From an uncultured Collinsella sp. (GTDB lineage: Bacteria; Actinomycetota; Coriobacteriia; Coriobacteriales; Coriobacteriaceae): DNA of 7,441 nt. Each line of letters begins with the position of its first letter. Position 1 is the first letter of the stretch. Both the position numbers and the translations under genes were made by a program. Positions 5,645-7,441 of this stretch are shown here, in pieces. The stretch is from contig CAADSV010000181.1 of the NCBI GenBank assembly GCA_900751665.1, forward strand, positions 1-7,441, read 5' to 3'. The notes under the pieces were generated by a model that did no database searches, was not told where the DNA came from, and saw nothing but the letters and a program-made list of their open reading frames with translations.

Positions 5645-5694
5645 GATGCGAACCGTTTTGCATTTCGAGAGCCGAGATTTGAAGGGAGCGCCAC

Positions 5695-6240
5695 GTGCGC
5701 GTACTCAAACGAGCCCTAGCGATCGTGTATCTTGCCGCCGCCATCGTGGCGCTGGGTACGCTTGTCTGCCAGTTTTGGGGGCCGTATACGTATCGCTTTA
5801 TGCTGCTGATGCGCGACCCCATGCCGCGCATTGTCGTGACGGCATGCGGCGGAGTTGTGGCGATTGGCGTGCTGGTAAGCTTCTTCCGCCTGATGTTTGC
5901 TCGTCGCGAGCCGTCCTGCGTGCATCCGGCGGGGGAGCGCAATATCGAGGTCACGCTCGCGGCGCTTTCTTCGTGCGCCAGGGCTGCTGCAGAGCGCGAC
6001 GATCGCGTGATGATCGAGCATGTCGAGGCCCGCGTCCAAGGTTCCGACGATTCGCACGTCCGTTTTAAGGTCGAGGCTATCGCGCTTGACGATAAGGACG
6101 TGGCATCTCTGGCTACCGCGATGCAGCAGCGCATCGAGGAAGCTTGCGACACCATGCTCGGCACGCCGGGTACGACCACGCGCGTCCGTTTTTTGCCGTC
6201 CAAGACTACCGTCCAGACCGTGGAGGTTTCCGGTGAGTGA
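5695..6240 (+). CDS. amaP: AmaP-like alkaline shock membrane anchor protein
   Basis: This 181-residue membrane protein probably anchors the Asp23 protein encoded two genes downstream to the cytoplasmic membrane, as AmaP does in Staphylococcus aureus. Two hydrophobic helices are visible, about residues 5-27 and 46-67, the latter ending in positively charged FFRLMFARRE. The rest (about 75-181) is soluble. Its second half, VRFKVEAIALDDKDVASLA, then an amphipathic helix and a TRVRF strand, resembles the beta-helix-beta pattern of AmaP/Asp23-type domains. The start is GTG 5695, six bases after AAGGGAG (5682-5688). The stop overlaps the start of the next gene by 8 bases. Sequence identity to known AmaP is not obvious; the assignment leans on topology plus the DUF2273 and Asp23 neighbours. 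Confidence 0.72.
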   Translation: MRVLKRALAIVYLAAAIVALGTLVCQFWGPYTYRFMLLMRDPMPRIVVTACGGVVAIGVLVSFFRLMFARREPSCVHPAGERNIEVTLAALSSCARAAAERDDRVMIEHVEARVQGSDDSHVRFKVEAIALDDKDVASLATAMQQRIEEACDTMLGTPGTTTRVRFLPSKTTVQTVEVSGE

Positions 6241-6610
6241 TACCAATCAAGATAAGACCGCTCGTACGCCGCGCCTGACGATTGACCAGAGCGCCACGCC
6301 GGCGAGCGAACCTGTTGATTCCAAAGCAGAGGCAACCGAGTTACAAGACGCGGCGGCCGCGGATTTTGACGAGGCTATGGGTCTCATCAAGGGTACGGGC
6401 GCTGCCATCTGGAGCTATGCTGTGCGCCATCCCAACACCACGCTCGGTGCCGTCGCCGGCTTTGTCCTCGCCGTGTTGGTGCTCACGCTCGGCCTGTGGG
6501 ACACGCTCGTCATTGCATTCTTCGTGCTGATCGGCGCCGTGATCGGCCAAATTCGCGACGGCGAGAACGGGATCGTCAACTTCTTCGGCCGTCTGTTTAG
6601 CGGCCGCTAA
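6233..6610 (+). CDS. DUF2273 small membrane protein
   Basis: This 125-residue protein has a DUF2273-type core, a family commonly encoded beside Asp23 and AmaP; its biochemical role is unknown. Residues 1-50 are hydrophilic and probably disordered. Two helices follow, about 70-88 (LGAVAGFVLAVLVLTLG) and 90-107 (DTLVIAFFVLIGAVIGQI). A short amphipathic tail, NGIVNFFGRLFSGR, closes it. The LGLWDTLVIAFFVLIGAVIG segment matches the small two-helix DUF2273 form. The start is GTG 6233, six bases after GGAGG (6222-6226), inside the end of the amaP-like gene. The shared GTGAGTGA means translational coupling is likely. No earlier in-frame start is plausible, because it would run deep into the upstream gene. 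The long hydrophilic N-terminal tail is more than the minimal family core. Confidence 0.8.
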   Translation: MSDTNQDKTARTPRLTIDQSATPASEPVDSKAEATELQDAAAADFDEAMGLIKGTGAAIWSYAVRHPNTTLGAVAGFVLAVLVLTLGLWDTLVIAFFVLIGAVIGQIRDGENGIVNFFGRLFSGR

Positions 6611-6654
6611 TATGTATTCGACTGTCGCATCTGCGGCAGGCATAAGGAGGAACC

Positions 6655-7170
6655 ATGGCTTTTAATACGAAGGTCGATGTAGCCGATACCGAGCTCGAGG
6701 CAGACGAGACCGTCGCTGCCGAGGCCGAGGATGTGACGCTCGAGGACGAGGCTCTTGTCGAGGTCGAATCCGATGAGGATGAGGATGATGAGGAAGCGGA
6801 CGAGTCCGAGGATTCGCTGACCTATTCCAACGGTGTGATCGAGAAGATCGTCGCCATGGCCACCCGCGAGGTACCGCACGTCCTGGGCATGAAGGGCAAC
6901 CTCATGCACTTTGTACAGGAGCAGTTCGGTGCCGAGAATCTGACCAAGGGCGTGACGGTCGAGGTCACCGATGACAACCGTGTGGTCGTCAACATTTCCG
7001 TCATTATCGAGTACGGTGCCTATGCGCCCGCGATCTTCGACGATGTCAAGGCACGTGTCACCGAGCGCCTTGCCGCGATGACCGGCCTTGAGGTGGCGGG
7101 CGTCAACCTGCGCATCGAGGACGTCATCACCCCCGAGGAGTACGAGCACCGCACCAACCAGCACGAGTAA
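6655..7170 (+). CDS. Asp23/Gls24 family envelope stress response protein
   Basis: This 171-residue soluble protein of the alkaline shock protein family is expected to associate with the inner face of the membrane through AmaP and take part in envelope homeostasis. Residues about 55-160 form the Asp23 domain. LTYSNGVIEKIVAMATREVPHV is the opening strand-helix with the family's 'I--IA--A---V-GV' spacing. GVTVEVTDDNRVVVNISVIIEYG is the paired strands. IFDDVKARVTERLAAMTGLEVAGVNLRIEDV is the closing helix and strand. ATG 6655 follows AAGGAGG (6644-6650) by four bases, the strongest SD in the window. Residues 11-54 are extraordinarily acidic (25 Asp/Glu of 44) with no Lys or Arg from 7 to 63. The gene lies 44 bases after DUF2273 and is followed by terminator hairpins, so it ends the operon. 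Confidence 0.92.
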   Translation: MAFNTKVDVADTELEADETVAAEAEDVTLEDEALVEVESDEDEDDEEADESEDSLTYSNGVIEKIVAMATREVPHVLGMKGNLMHFVQEQFGAENLTKGVTVEVTDDNRVVVNISVIIEYGAYAPAIFDDVKARVTERLAAMTGLEVAGVNLRIEDVITPEEYEHRTNQHE

Positions 7171-7205
7171 CCTACCAAAAAGGGATGTTTATTTTGGCAG
7201 GTTTT
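7171..7205 (+). terminator. Intrinsic terminator directly after asp23
   Basis: CCTaCCAAAA (7171-7180) pairs with TTTTGGcAGG (7192-7201), nine pairs with one A-C mismatch. The loop is 11 bases and TTTTATCTG follows. It begins at the base after the stop codon. A-rich left arm, T-rich right arm and T-run fit a Rho-independent terminator. Confidence 0.72.
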
Positions 7206-7221
7206 ATCTGCGAAAACGTCA

Positions 7222-7265
7222 AACGGCCGGTCGCACGGATGTATGTGCGGCCGGCCGTTATTTGT
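7222..7265 (+). terminator. Very stable second hairpin / terminator
   Basis: AACGGCCGGTCGCAC (7222-7236) pairs with GTGCGGCCGGCCGTT (7245-7259), 15 pairs with one T-G wobble and a loop of about 8 bases. TATTTGTAT follows. On the minus strand the flank GTTTGACGTTTTCG is also T-rich, so it might work in both directions. This is the strongest secondary structure in the window. Confidence 0.8.
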
Positions 7266-7286
7266 ATGCCCCCGATGTAGGCATAC
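7264..7286. other. Third tandem hairpin after asp23
   Basis: GTATGCC (7264-7270) pairs perfectly with GGCATAC (7280-7286) around a 9-base loop. CGCTCGTC follows, so it lacks a terminator tail. It overlaps the T-tail of the previous hairpin. Confidence 0.5.
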
Positions 7287-7304
7287 CGCTCGTCTAACTA
7301 GGGG

Positions 7305-7332
7305 TTGCAATCGTCGCGTTCCGCGTTACCCT
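7305..7332 (+). promoter_or_regulatory. Possible promoter for the last, truncated gene
   Basis: TTGCAA (7305-7310) and TACCCT (7327-7332) are 16 bases apart and match the most conserved -35 and -10 positions, but only partly. A promoter is expected because strong terminators lie just upstream. AGGGGTTGC occurs at 7300-7308 and again at 7363-7371, a 9-base direct repeat of uncertain meaning. Confidence 0.3.
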
Positions 7333-7375
7333 AATGGGCGCATTGTTTCCAAATTGTTAACGAGGGGTTGCCGTA

Positions 7376-7441
7376 ATGGCTGACGAGCACGAAACAGAAA
7401 GCCAGGCATGGGCGGGTGAGGGTGGCGGGGCGGGGGGGGGC
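7376..7441 (+). CDS. Start of an unrecognised gene, 3' truncated by window edge
   Basis: ATG 7376 follows GAGGGG (7362-7367) by eight bases and opens a frame that continues to the window end: MADEHETESQAWAGE, then a glycine run. Only 22 residues are visible and they match no family I can name. The glycine run comes from an increasingly G-only sequence ending in nine consecutive Gs (7432-7440). This may be sequencing noise at a contig end rather than real coding sequence. The SD, the start codon and the first 12-15 residues look credible. Confidence 0.4.
   Translation, partial: MADEHETESQAWAGEGGGAGGG

Noticed and set aside
6624..6638. TGTCGCA/TGCGGCA imperfect palindrome before asp23
   Set aside because: The arms are separated by only two bases, so a hairpin cannot form with the full stem, and no T-run follows.

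Overview
The window is GC-rich bacterial DNA with every credible gene on the + strand. Lys-AAG/GCC-type codon use, frequent GTG starts, strong Shine-Dalgarno (SD) sites and an AmaP/DUF2273/Asp23 cluster together suggest a Coriobacteriia member, most likely Collinsella or a close relative. That placement comes from gene content and style, not from a database search. There is no rRNA, tRNA, CRISPR array, transposase gene or phage gene. The window ends in a G-rich stretch that looks like a contig edge.

Layout, 5' to 3'. (1) 2-301: C-terminal end of a type III pantothenate kinase (coaX). (2) 384-908: deoxycytidylate deaminase, with its own extended -10 promoter at 341-349. (3) 889-967: a foldback region built from two opposed copies of a short GGGGACAGG-type core. 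(4) 1080-1358: single-domain NifU-like Fe-S scaffold, followed by a long hairpin at 1408-1440. (5) 1468-2289: prolipoprotein diacylglyceryl transferase (lgt). (6) 2298-2332: a perfect 13-bp inverted repeat around the same core. (7) 2373-4556: a 727-residue polytopic membrane protein resembling the DUF6020 family. (8) 4557-4591: another hairpin with a diverged core. (9) 4722-5528: YebC/PmpR/TACO1-family protein, closed by an intrinsic terminator at 5598-5639. (10) 5695-7170: amaP-like, DUF2273 and Asp23/Gls24 genes, an apparent envelope-stress operon whose promoter -10 box lies in the tail of the preceding terminator. (11) 7171-7286: three consecutive hairpins, at least two of them terminator-like. 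(12) 7376-end: the start of an unrecognised gene, cut by the window edge.

Most genes are unrelated housekeeping functions: CoA synthesis, dUMP supply, Fe-S assembly, lipoprotein lipidation and translation or transcription control. The one obvious functional unit is the three-gene Asp23 cluster. Two membrane proteins (AmaP-like and DUF2273) are translationally overlapped, and a soluble Asp23 protein with an unusually acidic N-terminal extension follows. The most unusual non-coding signal is a dispersed short repeat with core GGGG(A/T)CAGG. It sits inside inverted repeats whose arms differ at each locus and appears after three genes. I did not find a demonstrably new multi-gene system.
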